Shown: positions 10,062 through 18,269, numbered from the stretch's first letter. The stretch is DNA of 64,000 nucleotides from Priestia megaterium (GCF_023824195.1 NZ_CP085442.1:3696001-3760000); one strand, 5' to 3'. The notes: generated by a model not told the origin, from the sequence alone. Numbers and translations: made by a program.

Positions 10062-11252
10062 ATGTATAAACTGTTATCGCATACGGATTTAGATGGAGTT
10101 GGATGCGGAATTTTAGCAAAGTTAGCTTTTGGAGACAGAATAAAAATTCGTTATAACTCTATTGCATCGCTTAACCGTGAAGTAGAATGGTTTTTAGAAA
10201 ATGAAGAAAGAAATACACATTTATTTATTACGGATTTATCAGTAAACGAAGAGAATGAAAAAAGACTTGAAGAGTTTTATCAAACAGGAGGAAAAGTCCA
10301 GCTGCTTGATCATCATAAAACAGCTCTTCATTTCAACGAATATGAATGGGGACACGTTGTCGTGGAAGATAACGAAGGGAACTTAGCCTCAGGAACGTCC
10401 TTATTTTATGAATACCTTATAGAAAATGAACTTATACAGACTTCCAATGCGGTTGATGAATTTGTAGAACTAGTAAGGCAGTATGATACTTGGGAATGGG
10501 AAAAGAACAACAACCAAGAGGCACACAGGCTAAATGCTCTCTTCTTTTTAATATCTATTGACGAGTTTGAAGAAAAAATGGTTAATAGGCTTCAAAACAG
10601 TGACCACTTCTTTTTTGACGAGTTTGAACAGAAGATATTAGATATGGAAGAAGATAAAGTAGAACGTTATATTCGTCGAAAAAGACGAGAATTGGTGCAA
10701 ACCTCTATAGGTGACTATTTAGCAGGAATCGTGTACGCTGAATCGTATCATTCAGAACTTGGAAACGAATTAGGAAAAGAATATCCTCACCTTGATTACA
10801 TTGCCATGTTGAATATGGGAGGAAAGAGAATTAGCCTTCGGACTATTCATGATCATGTGGATGTATCAGAAGTTGCTGGTCACTATGGAGGCGGAGGTCA
10901 CGCAAAAGCTGCTGGATGTTCGTTAACTAATGAGGCTTATAACCAGTTTGTAACAGATACATTTCATCTGGATCCTGTGCGAGAGGATGCAAAGAGAAAC
11001 CGATATAATTTGAAAGAATCTTCATCTGGTTCTCTCTACGAAACTCAAAATGATGATATGTTCCTTGTTTCTCTTCAGGATGAAGATGAATGGATAATTG
11101 AAAATAGCAAAGGGCTATCGGTTCATACATTTAAAAGCTTTAAGGAAGCAGAAATTTTTCTAAAAAGGAATTATGCCGCTTGGTTAGTAAGAGATGATAT
11201 CTTTGTAAAGTACTTAATAAGGTATATAAAAAAACTAAAGCACGGAGAATAA
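10062..11252 (+). CDS. DHH/DHHA1 family phosphoesterase (YngD-like)
   Basis: A 396-residue DHH phosphoesterase. Motif I SHTDLDGVG (residues 6-14), motif III LLDHHKTA (Asp83-His84-His85) and the DHHA1 GGGGHAKAAG loop near residue 278 supply the metal and substrate contacts. The start is set by GAGGTGAAAGAT before ATG at 10062, where the family's N-terminal strand begins; the longer frame from 9987 has no such site. Family members hydrolyse phosphodiesters in short oligonucleotides, cyclic dinucleotides or pAp. The C-terminal ~90 residues past the DHHA1 domain are charged and unassigned. It stands alone. Confidence 0.88.
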   Translation: MYKLLSHTDLDGVGCGILAKLAFGDRIKIRYNSIASLNREVEWFLENEERNTHLFITDLSVNEENEKRLEEFYQTGGKVQLLDHHKTALHFNEYEWGHVVVEDNEGNLASGTSLFYEYLIENELIQTSNAVDEFVELVRQYDTWEWEKNNNQEAHRLNALFFLISIDEFEEKMVNRLQNSDHFFFDEFEQKILDMEEDKVERYIRRKRRELVQTSIGDYLAGIVYAESYHSELGNELGKEYPHLDYIAMLNMGGKRISLRTIHDHVDVSEVAGHYGGGGHAKAAGCSLTNEAYNQFVTDTFHLDPVREDAKRNRYNLKESSSGSLYETQNDDMFLVSLQDEDEWIIENSKGLSVHTFKSFKEAEIFLKRNYAAWLVRDDIFVKYLIRYIKKLKHGE

Positions 11253-11285
11253 GCACCGAAACATATTTTGTTTAATCTAATGAAT

Positions 11286-11569
11286 GAAAGACGTAGAAAA
11301 GCTATTAAACGAAAATGAAGCAGCTTTCCCCCCAGCTCCGCCTGAACGTTCAGAAGCAGGTTTGGATGATATTCCATGCGGGGCACGTTTTCAAAATCCA
11401 GAAGTCGCAGCGGCTATCTCCATGGAGATAGCCGCTGGTATAGTTTTATAGCTAATTAATTGGCTCGTCTATTCGGAAAGATATTGCAGCGATGTTTGGT
11501 CAAATTCACATGCAAAAAGCACAGATTACAAACAATGAGCTTTCTATAAATACAAAAAATGTTTCTTAG
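11286..11569 (+). pseudogene. Fragment of a DUF3231 gene (truncated and frameshifted)
   Basis: Translation of 11291 onward reads DVEKLLNENEAAFPPAPPER, then GLDDIPCGAR and VAAAISMEIAAGIV, then hits TAG; a +1 shift continues LIGSSIRKDIAAMFGQIHMQ. Each piece aligns with the intact DUF3231 gene at 25822-26334 (VEKLLKENGVALPPTPPERP, FGQIHMQK). The first ~80 codons and the end are missing. It lies downstream of the DHH gene and is a dead copy of the spore-associated ferritin-like family. Confidence 0.8.
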
Positions 11570-11627
11570 CAAATAGGGACATTACGATAACTAACTTTAT
11601 CTATGATATACATATTATTTAATTGAT

Positions 11628-12098
11628 TTAATCCCATATTCTAGGTCGATCAACCTCCATGATTCTCAAATACTGTAAGAGTTGTCCAGCGTGTACCGAT
11701 TCATGATAGCCTATCCGCATCAACATATCCCCTAAAGAACGAATATAACCAACATCTGAACGGTCTATTTGAATGTTAGTTAAATCTTCTTCAGAAAAAG
11801 TAGTAATCATGTCTAAAAATTGTTGGTGGTATGATGCTGCAAACTCCAATTCATCCTTTATAGATTGTAATGGTCTTTTTTCAAAAGGAGAATCAAATTC
11901 CTTTAAGCTGCCCAAATTTTTGATAGCTAGATGATAATAGTATTCTGACTCCAAGACATGACGAACCATTTCTACGCATGTCATAGCTTCTTTATCTGGC
12001 TTCCAATCGAGTTTATCATCAGGAATTGCTTGCCAAACCTTTATACTTCTTCTTCTAATCTCTTTTATATTTAATACTATTGTGTCTGTTCCATTCAT
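11628..12098 (-). CDS. DinB family protein
   Basis: A 156-residue four-helix DinB-like protein. The start MNGTDTIVLN follows GAGGAGG at seven bases; the upstream 21 codons of the longer frame cover that site. The family's metal-site histidines are visible in MVRHVLESEYYYH, around residue 48, and in IGYHESVHAGQLLQYLR near the C-terminus. Known family: putative metal-dependent enzymes, often thiol transferases such as bacillithiol S-transferases. This one lacks context to name a substrate. Confidence 0.82.
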   Translation of the reverse strand: MNGTDTIVLNIKEIRRRSIKVWQAIPDDKLDWKPDKEAMTCVEMVRHVLESEYYYHLAIKNLGSLKEFDSPFEKRPLQSIKDELEFAASYHQQFLDMITTFSEEDLTNIQIDRSDVGYIRSLGDMLMRIGYHESVHAGQLLQYLRIMEVDRPRIWD

Positions 12099-12347
12099 TT
12101 CCATTCCTCCTCTTATCATTATTTTACATGATTTCTCCAAAACAAAGAGGTGAATTTTCAACTAAACTTATTTCAAATATTCATGGTTCTTATGCTGAGT
12201 ATAATAACTTTCATACTTTAGGAATCGTATATTCAATTCTTTTATGTAAAAAACTCCATAAACGCTTAGTAACAAGCTGTAAACCATTGGTTAACACAGA
12301 AGGTATTAGTACTAATCACTATACATGTCCCCATTTAACAAATAAAA

Positions 12348-12370
12348 AAAGCTAGCATAAAGCTAACTTT
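12348..12370 (-). terminator. Terminator of YjcZ-type gene 1
   Basis: AAAGTTAGCT pairs with AGCTAGCTTT on the minus strand, followed by a T-run at 12347-12343. Confidence 0.7.
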
Positions 12371-12400
12371 TTTAAGTTAGAGATAAAGGCAGGCTAATAA

Positions 12401-12553
12401 TTAGCAACCGCCAAATCCTCCCCAACAAGCACAGCCAATAATGATTAATAAGATAAACAGCACGATAATTAAAGCAAAACCACTGCCACCGCCGTAACCG
12501 CAGCCGCCGCCATAACCATAGCCACAACCTCCGCCATAACCGCCAAAGAACAT
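12401..12553 (-). CDS. YjcZ family sporulation miniprotein (copy 1)
   Basis: A 50-residue protein: a Gly/Tyr/Cys-rich head ([20 protein letters not shown]) followed by one hydrophobic helix ([15 protein letters not shown]) and a [10 protein letters not shown] tail. This is the typical YjcZ/YczN sporulation miniprotein layout. GGAGGTGAAGTTT precedes the ATG. Made late in sporulation in related bacilli; function is unknown. Two paralogues lie at 12842 and 62177. The Trp/Arg-rich frame over the same bases is a shadow. Confidence 0.85.
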   Translation of the reverse strand: MFFGGYGGGCGYGYGGGCGYGGGSGFALIIVLFILLIIIGCACWGGFGGC

Positions 12554-12800
12554 AAACTTCACCTCCTTCTCGTTCATACATTTAGCATATGATGAAAAAC
12601 GAAATTTGCTCCACGAAGTGGATAGACTACGTTTTATATCACTATAAATAAAAAAATAATAACCTTTTAGTTTCTTTTACATACAATGAAGCATCCTCAG
12701 ATCCCATATATGAGTTTTACTCCCTCTGCAATAGATTGTTTGAATTCCGCCCAATCAGTTCTATTGCGTATAAAAGCACTCCCTGCACAACCTAGAATAA

Positions 12801-12832
12801 AAAAGTCTTTCTCAAATTAGAGAAAGACTTTT
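12801..12832 (-). terminator. Terminator of YjcZ-type gene 2
   Basis: AAAAGTCTTTCTC and GAGAAAGACTTTT form a perfect 13-bp stem around AAATTA. Confidence 0.8.
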
Positions 12833-12841
12833 TTATTGTTA

Positions 12842-12949
12842 TTAATAGCCAAATCCGCGGCCGTAACAGCTGCATCCAATAATGACAAGAAGAATAAACA
12901 GGACAACTAATAAAGCAAAACCAGAACCAGCTCCACCATAACTAGACAT
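12842..12949 (-). CDS. YjcZ family sporulation miniprotein (copy 2)
   Basis: A 35-residue frame: [20 protein letters not shown] followed by [15 protein letters not shown]. It shares the [16 protein letters not shown] helix with the copy at 62177 and the YjcZ layout. GAGGTG sits ahead of the ATG. It has its own terminator, so it is a separate unit from copy 1. Function unknown, sporulation-associated by family. Confidence 0.82.
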   Translation of the reverse strand: MSSYGGAGSGFALLVVLFILLVIIGCSCYGRGFGY

Positions 12950-13111
12950 ATAAACACCTCTTTTCGTGGTATTTAACTAAAGGAAAAAACTTTAAATATA
13001 CATGGGTTAAGGTATTATATGTAGACATAGCTCATATCGATTGGATTTTGGTCTAAAATAGGCTACTTTGTTTAACGATAGCTAGATAACATCATAAATT
13101 TCACATAGTAA

Positions 13112-13145
13112 AAACCCTTCATTGTTAAAATGAAGGGGCTTTTTT
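13112..13145 (-). terminator. Terminator of CotD-like gene
   Basis: AAAGCCCCTTCATT pairs imperfectly with the CCCTTCATT arm read in opposite sense (AAAACCCTTCA / TGAAGGGGCTTTT), with T-runs on both sides. Confidence 0.65.
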
Positions 13146-13150
13146 GGCTA

Positions 13151-13489
13151 TCAGCACCAAGGACGTGGTCTAGGAGGACAGCTTGGAGCACAAAAATGTT
13201 GATGCGTTTCCTGACATACAACGGATTCTATGTGCGGGAATGAGTGCATATATTTATAATTTTTTTGATAAACATTTGTGGTATGACTAGGATGAACCAC
13301 TGGCACAAACACATGTTGACCAGTAAAAGATGTATTTTGTTTAACTGGGTCATACTGAGCAGGCATGGTTTGAGGAGGCAATTGACCACAAGGTTTAGAT
13401 TGAGGATAACCGCAGTTACCTTGCTGAGGATACATAGCCCCTTGATAACCACCGTAATTAGAGTGCTGATAAGGATAGTTGTTTCTCAT
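13151..13489 (-). CDS. CotD-like spore coat protein
   Basis: A 112-residue protein rich in Pro, Gln, Tyr, His and Cys. The central FVPVVHPSHTTNVYQKNYKY followed by MHSFPHIESV matches the conserved core of CotD coat proteins (V-HPSHTT-----Y-H-H-FPHT-S). The tail HFCAPSCPPRPRPWC is cysteine-rich, in keeping with coat cross-linking. AAGGAG precedes the ATG at 13489. It stands alone with a terminator. Mother-cell late expression is expected from the family, but I could not fix a sigma-K promoter. Confidence 0.82.
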   Translation of the reverse strand: MRNNYPYQHSNYGGYQGAMYPQQGNCGYPQSKPCGQLPPQTMPAQYDPVKQNTSFTGQHVFVPVVHPSHTTNVYQKNYKYMHSFPHIESVVCQETHQHFCAPSCPPRPRPWC

Positions 13490-13571
13490 ATTAAAAATCT
13501 TCTCCTTGCTGTTAGTAGACTCCTATTACTGTATCTGAAACAACCATAGAATGTTTGGGGAAATACCTAAA

Positions 13572-13597
13572 AAAGACCCTAATTATTTAAGGTCTTC
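13572..13597 (-). terminator. Terminator between 13676 gene and CotD gene
   Basis: AAGACC and GGTCTT with flanking A/T-runs form a small hairpin beyond the stop of the 13676-13864 gene. Confidence 0.5.
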
Positions 13598-13675
13598 TTT
13601 ACTAAGAGAAAAAGAAATGTGTATCCTTAATAACATAGCTATGATATTAAGAAATAGAAGGTTTTTTTATGTCCA

Positions 13676-13864
13676 TTATTCCTCAAGATTCACATCCATC
13701 GCTGCGTTATCAATATTATTTAAAATGGTTTTGTTTTTATCGTCTAATTCATTGCGTAAAAGTGAATTACGGGTCGCTTCGTATAAATCGTAGCTTCTTT
13801 CATCAACTGGAGAATTATGATCTTCACATATCATTTTTTCTGATTCTTTGGATTGATCTGCCAT
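13676..13864 (-). CDS. Small acidic hypothetical protein
   Basis: A 62-residue hydrophilic protein, MADQSKESEKMICEDHNSPV..., ending in an Asp/Asn/Glu-rich tail (NNIDNAAMDVNLEE). GGAGG eight bases before the ATG at 13864 decides the start. No membrane segment or known motif is seen. Family not recognised; its neighbours (CotD, YjcZ, SASP) suggest a sporulation-time gene. Confidence 0.6.
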   Translation of the reverse strand: MADQSKESEKMICEDHNSPVDERSYDLYEATRNSLLRNELDDKNKTILNNIDNAAMDVNLEE

Positions 13865-14001
13865 ATCAGTCACCTCCTTTGTATATTATGTGAGTTGATT
13901 AAGAAAAACATAAGAACTTTATCTGCTTATTGTTGAGTAAGGTTTAGATTTATATCAACGGTTAGCTGCTTCTGTGCATTGTGTTTACATATGACCTAAT
14001 A

Positions 14002-14745
14002 TTAGGTGGACACAACCGTTTCTTGAGCATGCTTTTGAATGATTTCTGGAACTTCCAGCAATGAATTAACGGTTATCAATTTACCTTTTGGCGCAATATC
14101 AATTTTAACTTGGTTGTAGCTCCACTCCAGTTCAGAAGGTACGTGAATCGCATGTATTCCAACTTCTACTGCCGGTCTTATATCGGTTTTTAATGAATTG
14201 CCAATCATCCAAGTCTTTTTTGGATCGTACTTAATTTGGTTTAGTATTTCTTTTAATGCAGGTGTATCTTTTTGTTCAGAAATGAACACCCTTTTTTCAA
14301 AGTATTTAGCTAGCTCTAGCTGAACAATTTTTCTACCTTGATTTTCCTCGTCTCCACCTGTGTGTAAATAGAGATTATGTCCTTGTTCTTTAAGCTTATC
14401 TAATACTTCATACATATTTGGCAGAGGCTCTATCGGTACTTCAAATACACTTTGACCAATTTTCTTGACTCTTTCGACTCTATCTTCATGGATATCTTGA
14501 TGATTTTGTTCACTAAAAAATAAATAAGTAGCTGCTAATGATTCTGGAAAACGAGAAGAGTGAAGGCCATACTTTTCGATACTTTTTAAATCTATCTCTA
14601 ACTGCTTTTGTTTTATTTCTTCCTTAGTCAGATTCTCAAACCATTCCTGCAATTGAGCCACAAAAGCATTTATGGTGTCTCTAAAATATTTATTACAGTG
14701 AACAAGCGTATCGTCTAAATTAAAAATTAAGGTTTGCTTCTGCAT
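14002..14745 (-). CDS. HAD-superfamily protein with an Asn in place of the nucleophile Asp
   Basis: A 247-residue HAD-fold protein with a helical cap (about residues 20-105). Motif I reads IFNLDDTLVH: Asn9 stands where the phosphate-accepting Asp is expected in DxDxT, while Asp11 and Thr13 are kept. Motif II LYLHTGG (Thr), motif III Lys in SEQKDTPALKE, and motif IV TWMIGNSLKTDIRPA are all present. The fold is therefore intact and only the nucleophile is altered. It may be a pseudo-phosphatase or binding protein, or carry a single mutation (GAT to AAT). It stands alone. Confidence 0.85.
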   Translation of the reverse strand: MQKQTLIFNLDDTLVHCNKYFRDTINAFVAQLQEWFENLTKEEIKQKQLEIDLKSIEKYGLHSSRFPESLAATYLFFSEQNHQDIHEDRVERVKKIGQSVFEVPIEPLPNMYEVLDKLKEQGHNLYLHTGGDEENQGRKIVQLELAKYFEKRVFISEQKDTPALKEILNQIKYDPKKTWMIGNSLKTDIRPAVEVGIHAIHVPSELEWSYNQVKIDIAPKGKLITVNSLLEVPEIIQKHAQETVVST

Positions 14746-14899
14746 TTCGTTAAATCCTTTCTACAATGGATGTACAGACAGTATATAAAAAAATACTAAC
14801 CACTTTTATTACCTATCCACACCTAAAACCAAGATGAAATCTCCAATACGTTAGGAATAAGCAGTTGATTTACTATACTGAAATGAGAATATTTAGTGG

Positions 14900-14936
14900 A
14901 AAGATCCTTCTAGCGTATAAAATAGAAGGATCTTTT
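14900..14936. terminator. Strong hairpin with T-run
   Basis: AAAGATCCTTCTA and TAGAAGGATCTTT form a 13-bp stem with TTTTT after it on the plus strand. It can serve the minus-strand gene at 14967, though its better T-run faces the plus strand where no gene is seen. Confidence 0.6.
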
Positions 14937-14966
14937 TATAAGATAAAAAGCTGCAGGATATCCCTG

Positions 14967-15146
14967 CTAATAAATATAACGTTCAAAATGTTTTCTATTC
15001 ATGTTTGTTTTGAACGTAGAGGTACTCAGTCCTGAACGATTTATTAGCGGTTGGCTGCCTTCTTCTTTAGGTATATTCATTTCAAGACCTTGTATAGTGA
15101 AAGGATCATACATATACGTTGTTCGTTCAGTTTCTGTATGCGACAT
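14967..15146 (-). CDS. Small hypothetical protein
   Basis: A 59-residue hydrophilic protein starting MSHTETERTTYMYDPFTIQ. AGAGGTGAAGTTA places the start at 15146 and not at the upstream MKL codons. It is polar with many Thr/Asn and ends HFERYIY. No family recognised; it lies among small spore-type genes. Confidence 0.55.
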   Translation of the reverse strand: MSHTETERTTYMYDPFTIQGLEMNIPKEEGSQPLINRSGLSTSTFKTNMNRKHFERYIY

Positions 15147-15279
15147 TAACTTCACCTCTATTAATAGCCCTCATTTTTTTAAATCATGTTAACTCGTTTA
15201 CAGCAGGTTCTTTAATGAAAATATCTACGTTTCATAGGTCTTTTCGCTAAAAAAGATCCGCCGTTTTCTACTTTTTTTA

Positions 15280-15486
15280 TTAAGTTGTAATTTCTTGTGT
15301 CTCTTCACCTTCAAGGTCAGTAAAGAAATTTTCTAAGGTTTCCCTTGGGTCAAGAGCACGCCCATCCTCTTCGACGACACGGTTAAGCGTAGGATCATTA
15401 TTGCTATCCTTATTTTTATAGTTGTTATAATCGACTCTTTCTGCAATTCCTGAATTATCAACGCCTTTAAAGTCTTTCTTTGGCAT
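15280..15486 (-). CDS. Small acidic hypothetical protein
   Basis: A 68-residue charged, soluble protein MPKKDFKGVDNSGIAERVDY... with an acidic C-terminal half (ETLENFFTDLEGEETQEITT). AGGAGG lies seven bases before the ATG. Family not recognised. It is transcribed away from the 15673 gene. Confidence 0.6.
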   Translation of the reverse strand: MPKKDFKGVDNSGIAERVDYNNYKNKDSNNDPTLNRVVEEDGRALDPRETLENFFTDLEGEETQEITT

Positions 15487-15672
15487 AAAAACACCTCCTA
15501 GCCCTATTGTTTGAAAATTTGAAGAGAAAATAAGTGGAAGGTTAAGTTATATTTTTATTTCCCGAGAATTAAATAGATACTTGTTGCTAAGAGACATGTA
15601 CAACATGCTTAATTGTTTTACGAAATGGGGAAACTAAAACGTCAAAATTTAATTTACTGAGGAGGAATATAA

Positions 15673-15837
15673 GTGGAAAGAAATCCAAGCACAAGACAGT
15701 TTCAGGATGATTTAAAGCAGTATCAAATGCCAGAGTCAGTAAAGCAACAAAAATCAGGAACTTATCGAGTCGGATTTGAATCAAACACTGGAATTGAAAA
15801 AGTACAAAATCAGCAAGAAGGAAGAGAAAATAAATAA
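15673..15837 (+). CDS. Small hydrophilic protein, GTG start, possibly spore-associated
   Basis: A 54-residue frame with GTG start after GAGGAGG: MERNPSTRQFQDDLKQYQMP..., then SGTYRVGFESNTGIEKVQNQ and a Gln/Glu-rich end. It is rich in Gln, Lys and Ser and has no membrane segment. The GT-x3-F-S-T---KVQ-QQ stretch faintly recalls the repeat of gamma-type SASPs (GTEF-SETN--EVKQQN), which is inference only. Followed after 42 nt by another small gene on the same strand. Confidence 0.6.
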   Translation: MERNPSTRQFQDDLKQYQMPESVKQQKSGTYRVGFESNTGIEKVQNQQEGRENK

Positions 15838-15879
15838 GTTTGATCACTCTATACTTTTACATGACGAGGAGGGCATCCC

Positions 15880-16086
15880 ATGGATCAACAAAAAATGTTA
15901 GCAAATGAATTAAGTAACATGCTTACAGAAAATAAGCTGCCGATTACAATTGAAGAAGATATCCATGAAATTTGCAGAGGTTTACAATCAGGTGAAATTA
16001 GCGTGAATGATTTGAAAGAAAAAGACCCTTTTGTTGTAAATGCAGTTCAAGAAGCAATGGGTAGAATAACTAAACACAATTCTTAA
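15880..16086 (+). CDS. Small conserved-looking hypothetical protein
   Basis: A 68-residue helical, acidic protein MDQQKMLANELSNMLTENKL..., with the segment ISVNDLKEKDPFVVNAVQEA. GAGGAGG precedes the ATG. It follows the 15673 gene by 42 nt and shares its terminator, so the two probably form one transcript. No family recognised. Confidence 0.6.
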   Translation: MDQQKMLANELSNMLTENKLPITIEEDIHEICRGLQSGEISVNDLKEKDPFVVNAVQEAMGRITKHNS

Positions 16087-16120
16087 AATAGCTATAAAAA
16101 GCAATCATTTTTATTAAGCC

Positions 16121-16150
16121 AAAGACTAACTCTTTAAAGAGTTAGTCTTT
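16121..16150. terminator. Terminator (perfect palindrome)
   Basis: AAAGACTAACTCTTT followed directly by its complement, then TTATC. Closes the 15673-16086 unit. Confidence 0.75.
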
Positions 16151-16400
16151 TATCATTCAAATGGTATACACATGAACATGAAAAAAGAATGACAAACGAA
16201 ATGTCATTCTCTCTCTTACACATGGCAAGCGTTTAGTTTTTAGTCACAAGGAAATGAAACATCTAATCCCACTTTTTACAGTGTCGGTTGTTTCTAAAAA
16301 TTAGTATGTCATTCTAATAAGGAAATATACATCCATTATTTACCACGAATGCATTTCTTCCACAATAGGAAACTTAAGAAAAACAAGGAGGTGACACAAC

Positions 16401-16610
16401 ATGGCAAACAACAAAAGCAGCAACAACAATGAATTATTAGTATACGGTGCTGAACAAGCAATCGATCAAATGAAATATGAAATCGCTAGCGAATTTGGTG
16501 TAAACCTTGGTGCTGATACAACTGCACGTGCAAACGGATCAGTAGGTGGCGAAATCACAAAACGTCTTGTACAAATGGCTGAGCAACAACTTGGCGGCGG
16601 ACGTTTCTAA
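16401..16610 (+). CDS. Alpha/beta-type small acid-soluble spore protein
   Basis: A 69-residue alpha/beta SASP, a DNA-coating protein made in the forespore that protects spore DNA and is degraded at germination. It carries the family core [20 protein letters not shown] and [14 protein letters not shown]. The germination protease site is EIA-SE (Ala29/Ser30). GGAGGTGACACAAC precedes the ATG. Its product is identical to the 25281 copy except Met for Leu near the C-terminus. Sigma-G control is expected but I could not fix the promoter. Confidence 0.95.
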   Translation: MANNKSSNNNELLVYGAEQAIDQMKYEIASEFGVNLGADTTARANGSVGGEITKRLVQMAEQQLGGGRF

Positions 16611-16635
16611 GACAACTTTATAATTGATGGCTGAA

Positions 16636-16659
16636 GGAAGAATGGGTCTCCATTCTTCC
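16636..16659 (+). terminator. SASP terminator, copy A
   Basis: GGAAGAATGG-GTCT-CCATTCTTCC then TTTTTG. The matching hairpin of copy B has a compensating base-pair change. Confidence 0.85.
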
Positions 16660-16693
16660 TTTTTGTTCGAATAAAAAAGGAAGGAGAGATTAT

Positions 16694-16852
16694 ATGCAGC
16701 AAAATCAATCAGCTAAAGAAAATGCGGGTTTTACTGAGAAACCAGCAGCTTCTGCAACAAATGCACAAAAAGTAAAACAAGAAATCCAAAGAGACGTAAG
16801 TGAAGGACAAGGTGCAATGACTTCTCGAGAAGCAGGTGCAATGCGCGATTAA
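16694..16852 (+). CDS. Small hydrophilic protein, probably spore-associated
   Basis: A 52-residue frame MQQNQSAKENAGFTEKPAAS..., then VKQEIQRDVSEG and MTSREAGAMRD. AAGGAGAG precedes the ATG. It is Ala/Gln/Lys-rich and lacks hydrophobic segments, a composition like SASP or other core-spore proteins, but I recognise no family. It lies 84 nt after the SASP gene, behind that gene's terminator. Confidence 0.6.
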   Translation: MQQNQSAKENAGFTEKPAASATNAQKVKQEIQRDVSEGQGAMTSREAGAMRD

Positions 16853-16902
16853 AAATCAATTTGAGCGGTTTTTAATCACGGACTCTTTGTACAAAAACCT
16901 AA

Positions 16903-16932
16903 AAAAGTACCTCGATTAACCGAGGTACTTTT
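16903..16932. terminator. Terminator after 16694 gene
   Basis: AAAAGTACCTCG and CGAGGTACTTTT around ATTAAC. Confidence 0.8.
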
Positions 16933-17072
16933 AGCAGTCTACTCTATTTCGATGCGGAAGATGCTGTGATTTCGGCTGTGTTTCATCGGGTCCATACTGT
17001 TGAAAAACAAAGGAAAACAGTCTAATCCCTAATATATATAAGTCGAGCCTGCCTTGTCCACCTGAAAAATGA

Positions 17073-17712
17073 TTAGTTTGTATTTTGTCCCCCGCCATTC
17101 AGCCCTTCTTTTATGTACGCGTTAACCTTACTATTTGAAAGCAATCCAATATGTCCAATGCCATAAAGCTGAATATTTCTTGCTCCTTGCAGCCTAGAGA
17201 GACTATTAACAACAATTTGATCATTTATGCTGTAGATCGACGTATAAAGAATTTTTTGATTGAGATCTGTACCTGGGAGTGCTGTCGAAGAAACTAAACC
17301 ATTCGCTCCTCCTAACGTCACGACATTTTCAATCTTATCCCCTCCCCCTAGATATTTAATATAGTACAGCGTGTTTGCTCCCCCCATACTATGAGCAACA
17401 ATATCTACCTTCTTAGCTCCCGTCTCCCGTCTCTTTCAACACTTGATCAACGTATCGAGCAAGCTGAGGTCCATTATTCAAATTGTTGCCTGTCTTATCT
17501 ATAAAATCAATAGCATAAAGATCATTGCGATCCCACCCTTGAGCAATTAAATAGTTTTTGATAGCAATAAAGTTATAGGACGCACCGCTGATTCCATGAA
17601 CAAGAACAACCGGATTGTGATGTGCTTCAGCCTTAACATTCGAAGGCTGAATTCCTAATGCAGATACAACCAGGGATAAAGCAAAAATTAATGCGACAAA
17701 CTTTTTCTTCAT
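17073..17712 (-). pseudogene. Secreted LipA-type lipase/esterase, disrupted by a 7-bp tandem duplication
   Basis: The two halves together give a ~210-residue secreted lipase of the B. subtilis LipA family. A Sec signal peptide ([20 protein letters not shown], cleaved near KAEA) is followed by [17 protein letters not shown] (oxyanion region), then [19 protein letters not shown] with the AHSMGG nucleophile elbow, and the Asp and His regions to GHIGLL and [11 protein letters not shown]. Between them the bases TCCCGTC occur twice in tandem (17418-17424, 17425-17431); removing one copy rejoins [16 protein letters not shown] in frame. With the duplication the product ends after about 100 residues, before the catalytic Ser. 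Confidence 0.9.
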
Positions 17713-17902
17713 TTCTTTTCTCCTCCTCAAAATATGTAAATAACAACATCTATAGATTATATATAAAAATCCTAATATGGTAAACTTATACTTATGAGGT
17801 ATTTAAAGTTATATCCATTTGTTATCTATGAGTATTTTTATAATTTATATGACAAAAATCCTCACCTAAGCTTTTCTGTAAAAAATAAGGAGGCGAAGAA
17901 AG

Positions 17903-18265
17903 TTGCATTGGATTTATCTATGTTTAGCTATTCTTTTTGAAGTTGCTGGAACTACGACCATGAAGTTATCAGACGGCTTTACTAAAGTTATGCCAAGTGT
18001 ATTGCTTATACTTTTTTATATTTGTAGTTTATGCTTTTTGACATTAACGTTAAAAAGTTTAGAGGTTTCAATTGCTTACGCTATTTGGTCAGGTATGGGG
18101 ATTATAATTATTACGCTAATTGGATTTATGTACTTTAATGAAAGTGTAAGTCTGCTAAAGATCGTTGCTATAGCTCTAATTATTATCGGCGTAGTGACAT
18201 TAAATATAACCGGGGAAAAAGAAGCTGATACTAGTAAATCCACTTTGGAAGAACACATTAGATAA
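17903..18265 (+). CDS. yvaE: Small multidrug resistance (SMR) transporter, YvaE-like
   Basis: A 120-residue four-helix transporter starting with TTG after AGGAGGCG. MHWIYLCLAILFEVAGTTTM carries the conserved membrane-embedded Glu13, and helix 3 has SIAYAIWSGMGI as in SMR drug/H+ antiporters. It is followed 4 nt later by a YvaD-like gene, the pairing seen in B. subtilis yvaD-yvaE, which supports the name. A nearby regulator is not present. Substrates are probably lipophilic cations. Confidence 0.85.
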   Translation: MHWIYLCLAILFEVAGTTTMKLSDGFTKVMPSVLLILFYICSLCFLTLTLKSLEVSIAYAIWSGMGIIIITLIGFMYFNESVSLLKIVAIALIIIGVVTLNITGEKEADTSKSTLEEHIR

Positions 18266-18269
18266 AAAG

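Larger units (their letters stand above)
16181..16666 (+). repeat. SASP duplication unit, copy A (direct repeat with 25062-25546)
   Basis: The segment from the AAAAAAGAATGACAAACGA hairpin through the SASP gene and its terminator is repeated almost base for base about 8.9 kb downstream. The coding parts differ at only three bases; the 220-nt upstream parts differ at many more. The unit starts with a small hairpin (GAATGACA / TGTCATTC, 16187-16209). Confidence 0.9.

Noticed and set aside
12372..12581. Trp/Arg/Leu-rich 69-codon frame on the minus strand
   Set aside because: It overlaps the well supported YjcZ-type gene in another frame; the codon pattern is the shadow of Gly/Tyr-rich codons.
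15587..15847. 86-codon hydrophobic minus-strand frame
   Set aside because: Antisense shadow of the 15673 gene, whose start signal and composition are better.
16310..16330. Sigma-G -10 element CATTCTA ahead of SASP copy A
   Set aside because: The matching positions in copy B (CACCCTG) do not keep it, so it is probably not the shared promoter.
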